From assembly GCA_016584495.1 (NCBI GenBank), contig WAID01000009.1, positions 3,782,001 to 3,846,000 of the forward strand: 64,000 nucleotides of DNA, written 5' to 3'. Source of the stretch: Celoporthe dispersa. Lineage: Eukaryota; Ascomycota; Sordariomycetes; Diaporthales; Cryphonectriaceae. Below, in pieces: positions 34,755 through 46,290 of this stretch (position 1 is its first letter; each line of letters starts with the position of its first letter). The notes below the pieces were generated by a model. That model searched no databases, had not been told where the DNA came from, and saw nothing but the letters and a program-made list of their open reading frames with translations. The translations under genes were made by a program, and so were the position numbers.

Positions 34755-36767
34755 TCGGAGCGGTGCTATGGGGACAGCGCGAGGGGTATAGGAATTGCAC
34801 AGAGCCCACAATGTTTCCTGTGGCCGTTGCTTCGTCTACAGGTCAGTGGATAGAGGGTTTGAGGAGTCTCAAGAGATGGGGTATTGGGTATTTGTGGGAG
34901 CTGCTGCCGTACACAGGTGGCTTGGGCAGCGCAGAATGACGTTGGTGTTCCACGCGGCCTGTCAGACAGCTTTGGGAAGGGCACCTGGGGGAGGGCTGGG
35001 TAGCAGCATGCAGTCAATTCAATCAGGAGATTATGATGAAGGGGGAAGACAGGCAGAGCCGCTGAAGTTGAGAGCCTGCAGGGCAGGCAGGTCCGAGAAA
35101 CAAGCTCAGCTGGGGGAGGAGGAGGCAGGGCAGACGTGAGGATGTCATCGTCCTGTGCCAGTCCCAGTCCCAGTGCCAGCCTGGGCCCCAGCCATGCGGG
35201 AGGGTGGGCTGACCCGCTAAAGCCCGCTGTAAAGGACGTACGGAGTACATGCGGACACTGTGAGGGGTGACGGACTGCTGTGAGCAGGGGTGTCTGGGCT
35301 GTCGCCTGGCACTGAGCACTCAACCAACCCAGCCACACATCAGTATGTGCATATCAAAGACTTGCTCGTGAATGGTCCTCGTCTGATTATAACAAATGCT
35401 TGCCAGATTGCTGCACAGTATTGGCTCTGGCTCATCTACGCCTATAGCAGAGAACAGAGGGTGATAATATTCTGACACTCTCATCGACATCAAGGACCTC
35501 AGACCCTATGCTAACAAGACTGACCCTTCTCTTAACTGATATTGTGCTTGATACCTTCAGGAGTATGGCGGTGCAGCTTACAAGCCCCCACGCCCTGGCC
35601 AGAAAAGAGCGCACCTAGCAGACGTCTTGACAATGGAAGCAATCAATGACTCACAGTCTTCTTTCACTCATGTTCCGGGTATGGAAGCTTCACCAGTTCC
35701 CACCAATAATAGCCAGTGGCTTGCTTACCTGGAAGCCATCACCATTTTCAGTTGTTGCTTGTTATGTTTACTTCAGAGATAGCTGTCTTCCTGATAAAAG
35801 TCAAGGCATGAATCCTCTCATCATCTGAACACGAATCATTATTCATATATGTTGCAGGTAAGAGTTTCGGGTCATGAAGCGGCGCAACGATACCAAAGTC
35901 CAGCCAAGCAGTGAGTGGCCTTTCCCAGCCTTGTTCGCAAGGTTTTTGGCTCTAACCTTGCCCTTCCTTTGCCAGTATAAACTTACTAGATAAACGTCCT
36001 TTTGAAAATCGCATTATGTGGCAAGTACTGTTGCTGTAAGCAGAACTCGAGTCGTAAAAAGATCACAGTGTCCTCGAAGAGCCCCCCGGTCGTGCAAACA
36101 CCGAAGTCCCATCGTATGATTCGAATCCGAATACGGTTCCGACACATCGTGCGTAATATGTACATTTTGAAGAACCGATACAGTACCGCAATTTTGATAC
36201 CTTTTACGGAAAGATGGACAGTAGCATTTGGTACTCAGCTTTGTAGGCTGAAGAATGTGTATCGGACAGCGACCAACCCCCTTCCCTCTTCCCTCTTTTT
36301 TTTTTTCAAAAAGAAAAAAAAAAGAAAACACAAGCGCTGTAAGGAGCTTAGCAATGACCACTCTTTATAGAAGCAAAAGACACTATTTTCCTTCTTCTTC
36401 CTCTTCTCTTTGTAAAAAAATGAGCAAGTTGGGCGACGAATAAATGTAGAAGGGTATCTGGGCATTGACATAGTGGTAAGGTCATGTAGTCGGAAGGGTT
36501 GCTGTCTCCAAGTTCGTTGTGTATACTTACGTACCTCGCTCGGCACGGGATACCTTAATAGTGCAGTTGAGAAAGGTTCTTGTTAATTATAATCAGGATA
36601 TCTCGTGGCCTCCTCAGTCTATGTCCCACGCTGACCGTCGACGAGGCGAACTCCTGCGTCATGCTGGGCCCCTCCCACCTTGTTCCTCTATGTATGCAAT
36701 CCACGACAGGATCACAGGCCGACACCCCACCCCACCCCTCTCCTTTCTCTCTGTTCACCCACCCCTC
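34755..36767. other. Intergenic, 2 kb
   Basis: 5' flank of the MINDY gene and 3' flank of the DnaJ gene. AT-rich from about 35330 on, with opposed T and A runs at 36296-36330 that could pair. No gene or RNA is supported. Confidence 0.55.
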
Positions 36768-37939
36768 TTACCACTTGCCCCCCATCTGGACCAGTTTCTC
36801 CAGCTTCCTACAGCTCACCGGCTCGTACTTTTCAGCAACGTCCAGCTTCTCAGCGTCCTGCGTAAACCACCCCTGGGCGGCGTCATACAGCTTCTGCTTG
36901 TACATTGACTCAAACTCGCACTCGGTCCGCAGGTGTTTGTACATGCCGACCTCGGCGCTGTTGTCCAGGGATAAGAGCTGGCTCTTGGAGTAGCCCTTGA
37001 TCTCCTGCGGGTTGACGTAGTACTTGACATGTAACTTGGACGATATGCGCTCTTGCACACAAGGGGGCTCGGGGGCGTCAAAGACGATGCGGGGCCCGGC
37101 GGGCGCAGAGCCGCCCGAGAAGAGCGAGGAGAGCAGCGGGAACAGGAAGAGGACGATGATGGGGAGCAGGCCCATGAGGGTGTTGAAGGCGCCGTTGTCC
37201 TGGCCCTGCTCGTTCTCGCGGGGTCGCCTACGCGGGCGGCCGCCGCCGAACTGGTGCACGCGTATGCCCGGACCGCCGCCAAAGTTAAAGACGAACTGGG
37301 GACCTGTGTCAAAGCCTTGCTCGTCAGCCCAACAGCCCGTGATCTCCCCCCTGCACCGGAGAGGCCGCCGCGTGTGTACTCACCACCAAATGGCCCGCCG
37401 CCGCCAAAGCCGCCACCCCCAAAGAAGCGCTGGAACATCTCCTCAGGACTTATATCGTCGTCCCACATGCCCCCGCCCATGCCGCCGCCGCCGCCACCGG
37501 CCCCTGGAGGCTGCCTCGCCGCAAACCCGGCAAAGGGGTTCTGTGCCTGCGCCTGGCCGAAGCGGCTGTCCGGGTCCCCGCCAAACTTATCATACCTATC
37601 CCTCTTGTCCTTGTCCCCCAGGACGCTAAACGCCCTCGCCACCATCTTGAAGGCCTCGTCGGCATGTTCGTGGCCGTTCTTGTCGGGGTGGGTCAGGAGG
37701 GACTGCTTGCGGTAGGCCTTCTTGATGTCGGCCTCGGAGCAGGTGGTGCGCACGGCCTCGATGCCCAGGATGTCGTAGAAGGCGGTCGGCTTGCACCGGC
37801 GGATGCGCAGGACGGCGGCCTTCTGCTCGACTGTGTACTTGCGCTCCTGGTTGCCCTGGTTATGGTCGCGGCTGCGGGAGGACGACGCGCCGTTCGGGTT
37901 GGAGGCGTCAGCCCCCGAGGCGGTCGCGCTGGGCGGCAT
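36768..37939 (-). CDS. ER membrane J-protein (DNAJB12/14-HLJ1 type)
   Basis: Membrane-anchored Hsp40 that recruits cytosolic Hsp70 to the ER surface, with a role in ER-associated degradation in relatives. Two exons, 37384-37939 and 36768-37303, total 363 residues. The J domain spans about residues 52-120, with TAFYDILGIE, ADIKKAYRKQSLLTHPDKNG (HPD at 84-86) and DKRDRYDKFGG. A Gly/Phe-rich linker with Gly and Met runs follows. A basic patch RPRRRPREN precedes one transmembrane helix (LMGLLPIIVLFLFPLLSSLF). The C-terminal DUF1977-type domain contains HVKYYVNP, and the protein ends KLEKLVQMGGKW. Frame is intact and the intron is 80 bp with GTGAGT donor. Expected topology is a cytosolic J domain with the C-terminus beyond the helix. 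Confidence 0.93.
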
Positions 37940-39064
37940 GGTGCCAGGCCCTGCTCGCTCAAGAGAGAATCTGGGGGGCCGGCTCGGACGGCAGATGGGT
38001 GTTCCAGGTTGATTGGCAGGGCGAAGAGGCGGGAGGGTGCCTCGGGGCGGAGGTTCCTGATCTACAGCTGGGGCGACGGCAAGATCGGATGTGCTATCGT
38101 GTCAGGAGCGATTGCTGGCAAGCGTGGTAGGGATTGGCACGAGGAGGGGGGGTCTCCGATGGGTTGGCAAGCGATGCCAGCAGCGGGCGGCCTGGTCAGT
38201 GAGCAGGATGCGAAGGGGTGGAACTGTATCGAGCAGTCGAGTTGGAACCCTGTCCCTGGGACAAGAGGCTCAGCTGGCTCTGGTGGAGGCTGGGCGTCTG
38301 GGTGGACAGCTCGAGGGTCCAAGCCTGGTGATGTTCTCTGCCAAAATGAATGCGATGATGGTAGGCTCAGGCGGCGGTATCGCTACTGTATGTAGTAGGT
38401 AGTGCTGCTGAGAGAGGATTAGGATTCCCTGTCTCTTAGGGTGTGTACGTGGCTTCTTGCTGCGTAGATGGCGCTGCCTAGAAAATACCAGCCAGCCTGC
38501 AGAATGGTGGCAGGCAGTGAACAAAGACGTCAAAAAAGAAAAAGGACACTTTAGATGAACAACAAGAAGGCTTGCGGATGTCAACAGATCTTATCATCTG
38601 TTTGCAGAAGATGTGTTTGGTGAGGACTGGCTGACGCAGCCTGGACACGCTGGTACCAGAAACCTTGCATTTGCCCCCCCCCCCCAAATTCTTGGGGTCA
38701 CAGTGCTGTGGTGCTACTATGGTGCTACACCACTGCCCGCCATCTACAGGGCTGCATACCCACTGTTTTTTTTCTTTTTTCTTCTTCTTCTGACTAGCGA
38801 AACAGCTGGCACTGCTTGATAGACAGCTTAGTCATTCTAGTGGGTTCTACAGCACTCAATCCCCCTGTCAGGCCTGAGCCCCTTGAACGTTTTCACGACG
38901 TCAGTGGGCAGATGCTGCAGTAAAAACAAAGAAGGAAGAAGAAGAAAAAAGTATTGCCGAGACACTCATGATCACATTGTAATCTTTGAGAGAATCCAAC
39001 ATCCTCATCACCTAATCTATTTCACACTCGTCTCCTATCTACCACAATCACACCTCTCAAGAAC
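37940..39064. promoter_or_regulatory. Divergent promoter region, DnaJ and AIM19 genes
   Basis: 1.1 kb between opposed start codons. Contains a C10 run at about 38676-38686 and T-rich tract at 38765-38790. No gene supported. Confidence 0.5.
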
Positions 39065-39634
39065 ATGGCAGACTCAGACGACCCAGTTGCAACAAGAACA
39101 CCCCTCTCAACCCTTCGTGGTTGGGGTGGTAAGTCCTGCCCTGCTCACAGGCTCATTCACAAGGCACATCACTCTGCATGATGTACTTGTGCATATACAT
39201 GTATATAAAATGATCATGAAGCCCTTCTTGCTAACAAAACCCTCCCAGAATCCTCCCTCCCCCCAATGGGCCTAGCAACCCTCATAACCTCCCTCCACTT
39301 CCGCCCCTTCGCCCGCCTACCCATGCTCCTCTTCACCCCCATGCTCCTCCTCTCCTCCTACCTCAACGTCGCCGGCTTCAAGATCGACGCAGCCGGCCTC
39401 GGCGCTGCTTGGTCCGGCCTGTACGTCCTCCTCGCCGCCCGCCGCCGCCCCGCCTCCCTCCGCCAAAAGTTCACCGCCCGTGGTGCCGTCCGCGGCGTGG
39501 CTATGGGTATGGGCGCTATCAATGCCGCTGCGGGTGGGTATGTGTATGCCACGGGTGATCGGAAGGCGGAGGCGGAGGAGAGGAGGGAGCGGGACCGGTG
39601 GGGAATTGAGAGTGCGCGCGAGATGAGGAAGTAG
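39065..39634 (+). CDS. AIM19: AIM19-like mitochondrial membrane protein
   Basis: Small integral membrane protein, 149 residues, matching the Altered Inheritance of Mitochondria 19 family, whose biochemical role is unknown. Exon 1 is 39065-39128 (MADSDDPVATRTPLSTLRGW); the intron is 39129-39248 (GTAAGT to CCCAG); exon 2 is 39249-39634. Hydrophobic segments with short loops follow: ATLITSLHFRPFARLPMLLF, PMLLLSSYLNVAGF, then GAAWSGLYVLLAARRR and GVAMGMGAINAAAGGYVYA. The pattern AGxxAAWSGLY and the basic ARRR after the third helix are family features. The C-terminal tail is charged. Choosing only the second exon's ATG (39266) would drop 38 bases of coding sequence plus exon 1. Confidence 0.82.
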
Positions 39635-40190
39635 AGAGGGGCCGGGGATGGCTGGTAGAAGAAGCCTGAGGATCTGAGATTTGGTGGAAAGGGCTTGGAA
39701 TGGCTGGTGGTCGCTATCATCGACTATGACGGCTGGAACCGAGAGAGCTCCGAGGGCAGCATCATGCTTGGTTTGAACGGAGATGGAACGCCGTGACGGC
39801 GCGAGCAGAGGATGTTTAAAACTTATCACGGTAGATCTTTGCGAAAGACGAAACGCGGGCACCAACCAAGACAAGCTGATTCAAGCCCTAAGCCTGCCTA
39901 TCACTTGTTGTGGTGTTATCGAAATAACTCTGTTCTGTCTAACGGCCCATTTTGTATGTAGTATTCTAAGCAGAAGCTTCGTCTAGCCGTCTCTGCCACC
40001 GTCATCGCTCCTGGTACTGTAAGTCGCTATGCGAAGTTCTGCCACCACCAAACTCCCGTCTCAATTTTTCTACTTTGTATAGGACGCGTCCGATCAACCA
40101 AATCAAAGGTGCCGTCTGAAGGCGACACGTTACCCTTCCCCGAACGCCAGGAGGTCGTCTCAGCTCTTGATAGCCTCCATAGTAATCTGT
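39635..40190. other. Intergenic between convergent genes
   Basis: 556 bp of 3' flanks, no feature seen. Confidence 0.5.
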
Positions 40191-41516
40191 CTATACCCTA
40201 ACGGACAGATCCCGACCAATTGTATGCAAGGCCGCAAACGAAAAGAAAAAGGGGAAAAAACAAAGGGAATGAGTCAAAGCCGCCGAAGAAATCACGGTTA
40301 TAGCCGCAGTCATCCATCCCGTCGACGGGTGCTCGGGCTGAGCTCCTTTGCTGGGAGGGCTGGCCAGCGGATGGTGGAGGTGAGGTCCCAGAGGCAATGT
40401 CGGCTCGGCGACTAAGCACCGCTCATGACCTCCCTTGACAGAAACGAAAACCAGGATGATCAGGGCTGCCACAGCGTAGAGACGAGGAGGGCGTGGCCGA
40501 GGCTGAACGGTCTGAAGGGTCAGGTTCTCGACAAGAGGAATCAGACCGAGGTGCTGGATATCGGTGACCTGGAAATCGTTGATGTACTCGACGTCTCCAT
40601 CTCTGATCTTGGGATGGGCATAGGACTTGTACTCGTCCAGGATGCGCTCGGCGTTCCATTTCTGGAGCTTGCGGGTGATAGCCACGACACAGCCAGTACG
40701 GTGCTAATCCAAAATTAGTAAACGGCAGAAGGAGAATCACGGGGAGGGATGGAATAGGGTATTAAGACTTACTCTTCCCTGGTTGCAGTGGATCAGGACA
40801 GGATGGTTGCGCTTGTCGTGGATCACCTCAAGAATAGCAGACATAGTCTGAACAGGGATTGTCTTCTTCTTTGTGCCCTCCATGGTGATGTGGCAGTGTT
40901 TGATGTTGTTGGTCTCCATGAACGGTAGAAATGTCTCTGGAAATTCCTTGTCCACAAGTGTGCTGCAAGACAGATTAGTCTGGTGCCATGCTGTAGGATC
41001 CTGGTGCTGGACTTACATGATGGTCCTCAGGCCCAGCTTCTCGATGAAGGGGTAGTCAGCCTCCTGGGGATAGCTGCTTCGGTAGACTCCTGGAACCACA
41101 GTTCCAAAGTTGATGGGTTGGCCAGGGATAGCCTTGTCATCAACTGACTCCTTTGACCAGCTGCTCTCCGTGCGCAGAGATGTGACTGAACTCTGGGTCC
41201 TGAGGGAGGACTGACCACTGGAGAGCTCACGTCGCATCTCAACACTGTAGAGATCCTGGCCCCGATCATGCTCCGTAACATTGTAGTAGGACCTGCGCTG
41301 CTGAAGGCCCTCACGGACTTCTGCAGCTTGCTTGTCCTCCATCTTGTCCATGATCCTGTCTTCCTTGTGTGTGCTGAAGAAAGAGCTCAATCTAACCAAT
41401 GTCTTCTCCTGGGTGTACTGTGACTCTTTGGAAATATGTACCACGATGACCTGCACCAATACCAGTGCTGCTCCCAAGCCCAATCTTGCCAAGAATCCTA
41501 TGAGCACAAAGTTCAT
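40191..41516 (-). CDS. SIW14: SIW14-like dual-specificity/inositol-pyrophosphate phosphatase with membrane segments
   Basis: Member of the plant and fungal atypical dual-specificity phosphatase family; yeast Siw14 removes the 5-beta phosphate of inositol pyrophosphates. Exons 41017-41516, 40773-40962 and 40191-40703 give 400 residues. The domain begins INFGTVVPGVYRSSYP, continues GLRTIITLVDKEFPE, and has the P-loop HCNQGRHRTGC (Cys-x5-Arg), interrupted by the second intron exactly between Gly-Arg and His. It ends with YSYAHPKIRDGDVEYINDF-like sequence. What is unusual is the flanks: an N-terminal hydrophobic segment (residues 3-27, VLIGFLARLGLGAALVLVQV) and hydrophobic stretches after the domain (YAVAALIILVFVSV and a second near the end). 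Typical Siw14 is soluble and shorter. The real start could be the internal Met of MDKMEDKQ, removing the first segment. Confidence 0.85.
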
Positions 41517-44500
41517 GCTTTGGTGGCAGAGGTGGCGCTGGTCATTCAGTTTTGCTGCTGTTTAGACCTGGGTTGAACAAAGCCTGGATGTAGGTGCAGC
41601 TGAAGGTAATGTTGGATTGGATCTGAAACCGAGTTGGGAGGCTGAAGAGAGATAAGGTTGACTGGTGGGAGGAGGTGGTTCTGAGGTTGTAGAGGATCAG
41701 GGATGCTTCGAGGGAGTTCGGGGTTTCGTAAGACGCGGATTTGTAGGATGGGAGGGTGGGTGTTCTGAGCAAGTTGGTGAGGCTAGTGTCTAGCCTCGCC
41801 GCCCTGGGGGGGCTCTGGATCAAAGAGCAAAGGTATTGCGATCACACATGGTCTGAATGTCCATATTGGTTGAAGTTTCTCGAGGGTAGATGGGTTTGGT
41901 AGACAGGCTGTGTCAGGATGTAGCGTAGTGGTAGACCACACGCGACCGCAGGCAGCCAACTTGTCACAGTTTGGGGATGTGTGCAGTAGCGAGCTGCCTG
42001 AATGAGGGGGGTGCAGGACTGAGGATGGGTAGAGGGTATAAAGAAGAAGAGGATGAAGAGTTGAAGGTCAAAAAGGAAGAGCGCGTCGAGGATGGTTTAA
42101 AGTTGTCGCAAGGTTGGCGGTGGTGTGGGATTGTGGAGGGAAAGTTGATGTAAGGCGCGACGGCTTATGGAAAAGCAGGGCAGGACTGGCAGGGCAGGCC
42201 AGCAGCACAGCATAGCACAGCACAAGGGAAAAGGGGAAATTTGGTAGATGTGGGGCCCTGTTAGTGGGGTCCCTAGCAACATCATTGGTAGAGCTAACAT
42301 GGGGGTCCTACATTGACCAGGGTACCCTGATGTGGCCCATGCACAGCAAGCTTGGGTCGTGGTGAGGTCACTAGAGTAGGGTGGCGGAGGACGCCGGAGG
42401 GGAGCACAGAGCACAGCGCCCCGGGGGGTTTCTAGTCCCCCAGCTTGGTTGCTTGGCTGCTCAGATCATGCGTGTATTCCACCCCACACATCACAAGTTG
42501 CATCAATAACATGCGTCCTAACTGATCCGAAGAAGAAAATTTTTCCCTCAAAAAGAAAATGATCTCATGACAGGCCTCATACTATTTTGCACTCTCATTT
42601 TCTATCTTTGAAGCAATCCCTCCTAGTGACAATCGAGGTGCACCACCCTTCCAGAACATGGTGCTTGTCCTCCATGAATCACTTGGAGCAAAAGACAAAG
42701 CAGGCTGAATCGGTGCTAGAGGACAGGGCACCAAACTGAGATGGCGTAAACTTACATCACTGCGCGGTTCGGAATTAGCTGGAGAAAGGAGCTGTCGAGA
42801 CCGAGACCGACCTGGCCGAGACCCAATCCCGGATCAGCCGGTGCGAAGACCGTCCTTCGCCTCAAGCCAAAGCCGTATACACCACTAGAAGATTGAGAGA
42901 AAGAGAAAGGGGGAAAGGGAAAAAATAAAATAAAATAAAACAGGATAGGAAAAAAAGACAGAAAGAAGAAGAGAAGTAGAGCGAGTGCCTAGGGGGGCGG
43001 GTCGGTCGGCCGACAACTGTGTTGATCAGCATCAAGTCTGGCTCTGGTTCTGAGAGTCATCTACTGCAGTCCATGACACAGCGCGATGGGAGAAGATGCG
43101 AGCTGGTGGTCTTGTTGTACTCGAGGGTGAAACGAGATCGGCAAATCCTGCTAGGCCCCGCCCACGTTGTCTCGCGCGCTTTCAGAGGAAAACCAGCCTG
43201 CCAGCCAAGATCTAAATGCGAAATCCGCCTTACCCGCTGAAGCAGACCCCGGTCAAACACCTGGCAGTCCAGCAGACGTCGCGAAAAGGTGCAACAGAGC
43301 TTCGAGATTTTTCTTGTTCACCGAGGCCAGGACGTAACCCGCCAGTCTACACGCATTACCACCCAGAACGCCAAATGCAACACCCCAGGATTTCCACGGC
43401 CCCATGGAGTCCCCAGGATCAGGCCCGGTTCTGGTCCCGCTTACCTGCCACGTTCGCTGTCGGGTGAAGGTCGGGCGACGAATCATTTTCACCCGGAAAC
43501 GTGGAGGTGCATGCACCAGTGGTACTCTTGTTGATCACGGGAGCTCTTGACCTACCCACGACTTGCTTGACCCTGGGCTCTGCTGTATCCTCTTCCGTGT
43601 CAGGGCTGTGGGAGCGTGGGGGTGCCAACACACTCACGCGCACATGCGCGCGCACACAGCGCCCGCCAGCTGATCATGGACTGCGAATGAGTGAGGCTGA
43701 AAGATCTGACGCCTGCTGCGTGGTTATCTTATCTCCAGCTGTCATGTGCACGAGTGGCTGCAAGGTTGTGCTGTCCTTTTTCTTCTTCTTCTTCTTCTTC
43801 TTCTTTTTCTTTTTTCTTTTTTGGCGCCTCCCTCTCGGAGAGGCAATCCGTTGGCAGGTTGTACACCGGCAGAGATCGACCTCACGTGCGCAATTATCAG
43901 GCCAGTCTGCACCTATTTTTACCGGCAACTTCTCGATTGGACCAAAAACCGTGCCTGCATGGCGACCATGACTCTTCCCCACACCACCTTGTGACAGGTC
44001 TGACAGATCTTAAGTCGAGGACTTCCTCTGTCTGCCTGACGAGTTCTGGCCCCCATCTTTTGAGACCTGTCCGACCAGGCTGACCAGGCTCGCCGCTTGC
44101 AGGGGCGCCATTCCTGAACGGGCTGTGCGAGTGTGCCTGGACACGCGCTCACTGGGCTGGCCTGTGACTATCGCCACTCTGCATTGCACCGCGTTGCGGC
44201 ACTGCCGGCCGCACAACCCCCATCCGCGTTGGAGGGCTCACCATTATATTTGCACCGCTGTACAGACGTCAGCTTGCTGTATGCTGGCGACAAGTAACTT
44301 TTATTGATCCTGGTCAATTTGATCCCTCACAATTAGTGGGGCCAGACGATGTCGCGAGGCCCAATCGCTCACTTCTTGCTCGAGTTCAGAGGACAAGGAA
44401 TCATCCTGTCGGTACACGACGGGCGGCATAATCCGGGGTCGCGCTCATTGACATAAATTATTGCAGTTCGTTTAACGACAGAATCACACCTCGTGGTACA

Positions 44501-46290
44501 AGAACTCATCTCAACTGTGTCCTTTCTTCGATATCGTAAGTGGACCCAAATCTTAGTTCGATGTGGCGGCCCGTCCCGTGCCGAAATTATCCCCGTCTAC
44601 CCTGCCAGCCTGCTGCCCTGGCCAGTGCCTGGCAGTGTGCTTGAGCTCTCTTCATCACCGTCCGCAGCCATGGAGTTACTGATGAGCCTGAGCGTGCATC
44701 TCCTACGGGCGTCTCCTGTCGCCTTGTCTCCAGGTTGGAAGTTCAGGGTCCCCGGAGTATTTTAAAAAGACACGAGGGGGTCGACTAGAGCGAGTGGCTC
44801 GCTGTGGTCGCGTGTCAGGGCGTCCGGGCACAACTTTCTTACAGTATTTGGTGATCTTCAGGCCTGGGCCTCGGAAAGCACCTCTTAATAAGGACCAACA
44901 TGCTGTCAGGGCAATCAAGGACCGACCTAGAGATTCCAAGTCCCATCTACTCACGAGCCGTGCTTGCAGACGAAGGCTCAGCATTCGTAACCCTGGCCTC
45001 ACCACATGGCCGAACAGAAGTGAGCAGAAATGTTGAGAGACCATGTATATCTTCCCCTAGGAGCTGCGTCATGTATCGCTTCTCGGTGTCTTTCAGGGTT
45101 TGAGTGCCCTGGGGACCATGGGCAATGCTAGGCTGACCTAGACAGACTGGTACAATCTCCCTGCTCCCGTCCCTTACCTGCAATGAATAATATCCTCGTC
45201 CATTAGTACTACGATAGCTAAGCCTTTTCATGCCGTCATTACTAGCAGCGCACCACCTCAAGGTCAGAATATTTCTGATTTGTAATTAGCTAACGATGCG
45301 GCTCTCTCGACTGCAGGTAAACGGTTTACACTCTCAGGTGAATCCCTAGTATCCAAACTGGTGTCAAAGCTACCAGGACAGCATTATGACATTCATTAAA
45401 GGAGAACAGAGCAGTGAGATCTCGAAAGGCCAACTCAAGAGTGTGTATGTGGAGTCGCGGTGCGACCGATCGCTTGAGATATATACCCTGGCGTCGATCG
45501 CTGGCGGAAGCCCGGGAATGGGCAACCGCCTTTCCTAGCGAGATTGGATCATCGTTCGTATCTTGGAGATCGGTGTTCCCCGGACATTCATAAACGATGG
45601 AGACTATCTTGAATAGTGCACGGGTCACATCGGTTAAGGAAGTTTGGCTTTCTTGATCAGACTAGGTTCTCACCCAGAGTCCTAAGTGATTGAAAGAAGA
45701 AGCAGGGCCCTCTCGGCCCTGGGGTTCTGACACCCTATGCGATTCTAAAATCCCGAATCAAGTACGTGCACCGGACTTAAAAGGACTCTTCGCATAGGAT
45801 GAATCCGTTGAGAGCATGAATAGGGCTTACAGTATCTCGTGACAAGAAGCCTCATCCTGTAGATGTTGATTAGCGGATCTCATGGTGCTCTAGAGTGTCA
45901 GGCCATTGTCTGGAGGGGGGAGGGGAGTGAGGGAGCTAGGCAGGCGCGCAGGAACAATCCAACAAGCGGGACAATTTGTTTTGTTCTGTTAAGTTGCTTC
46001 AGTATGGGTATCATTCTCCGTGCCTCATTACGTAAGTATGTATCAAGGAACCAAACACAAGACTTTGTACGCAGTGCAGACCGATGTCTTTCGCCGTGCA
46101 TGTAATGCTCCCATCCGTTTTCTCCAATGCTAGAACCAACCGGGACGCCGACCTTGATATGTGCCGTTATGCTCTATTATATACAGTAAAATTTCTTGAC
46201 ATTCTTTTCGCGGCCCCTCTATCAGCCATCTTGCTTGTACTTTAGGGCAACTACTCTCCTTTCTGTGAGCGACGTCTTGGTGTGATGCTA
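41517..46290. other. Gene-poor region, 4.8 kb
   Basis: Upstream of the SIW14-like gene and downstream of IMA1. It contains a purine tract with AAAAT repeats (42895-42990), a TTC tract and a stretch of lower GC (44270-46270). All ORFs are short, without motifs, and with no splice partners I could join. No transposase, reverse transcriptase or terminal repeats were found. Confidence 0.55.
43780..43804. repeat. (TTC)8 tract
   Basis: Eight TTC units followed by a T-rich stretch to 43822. Confidence 0.88.

Noticed and set aside
36290..36335. T run followed by A run as a possible terminator hairpin or inverted repeat
   Set aside because: Simple A/T tracts are common in fungal intergenic DNA; no stem with mixed bases.
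36465..36525. tRNA-like element: A-box-like TGACATAGTGGT and a B-box-like GTTCG about 40 bases later
   Set aside because: No acceptor, anticodon or T stem can be formed, so I do not call a tRNA or SINE.
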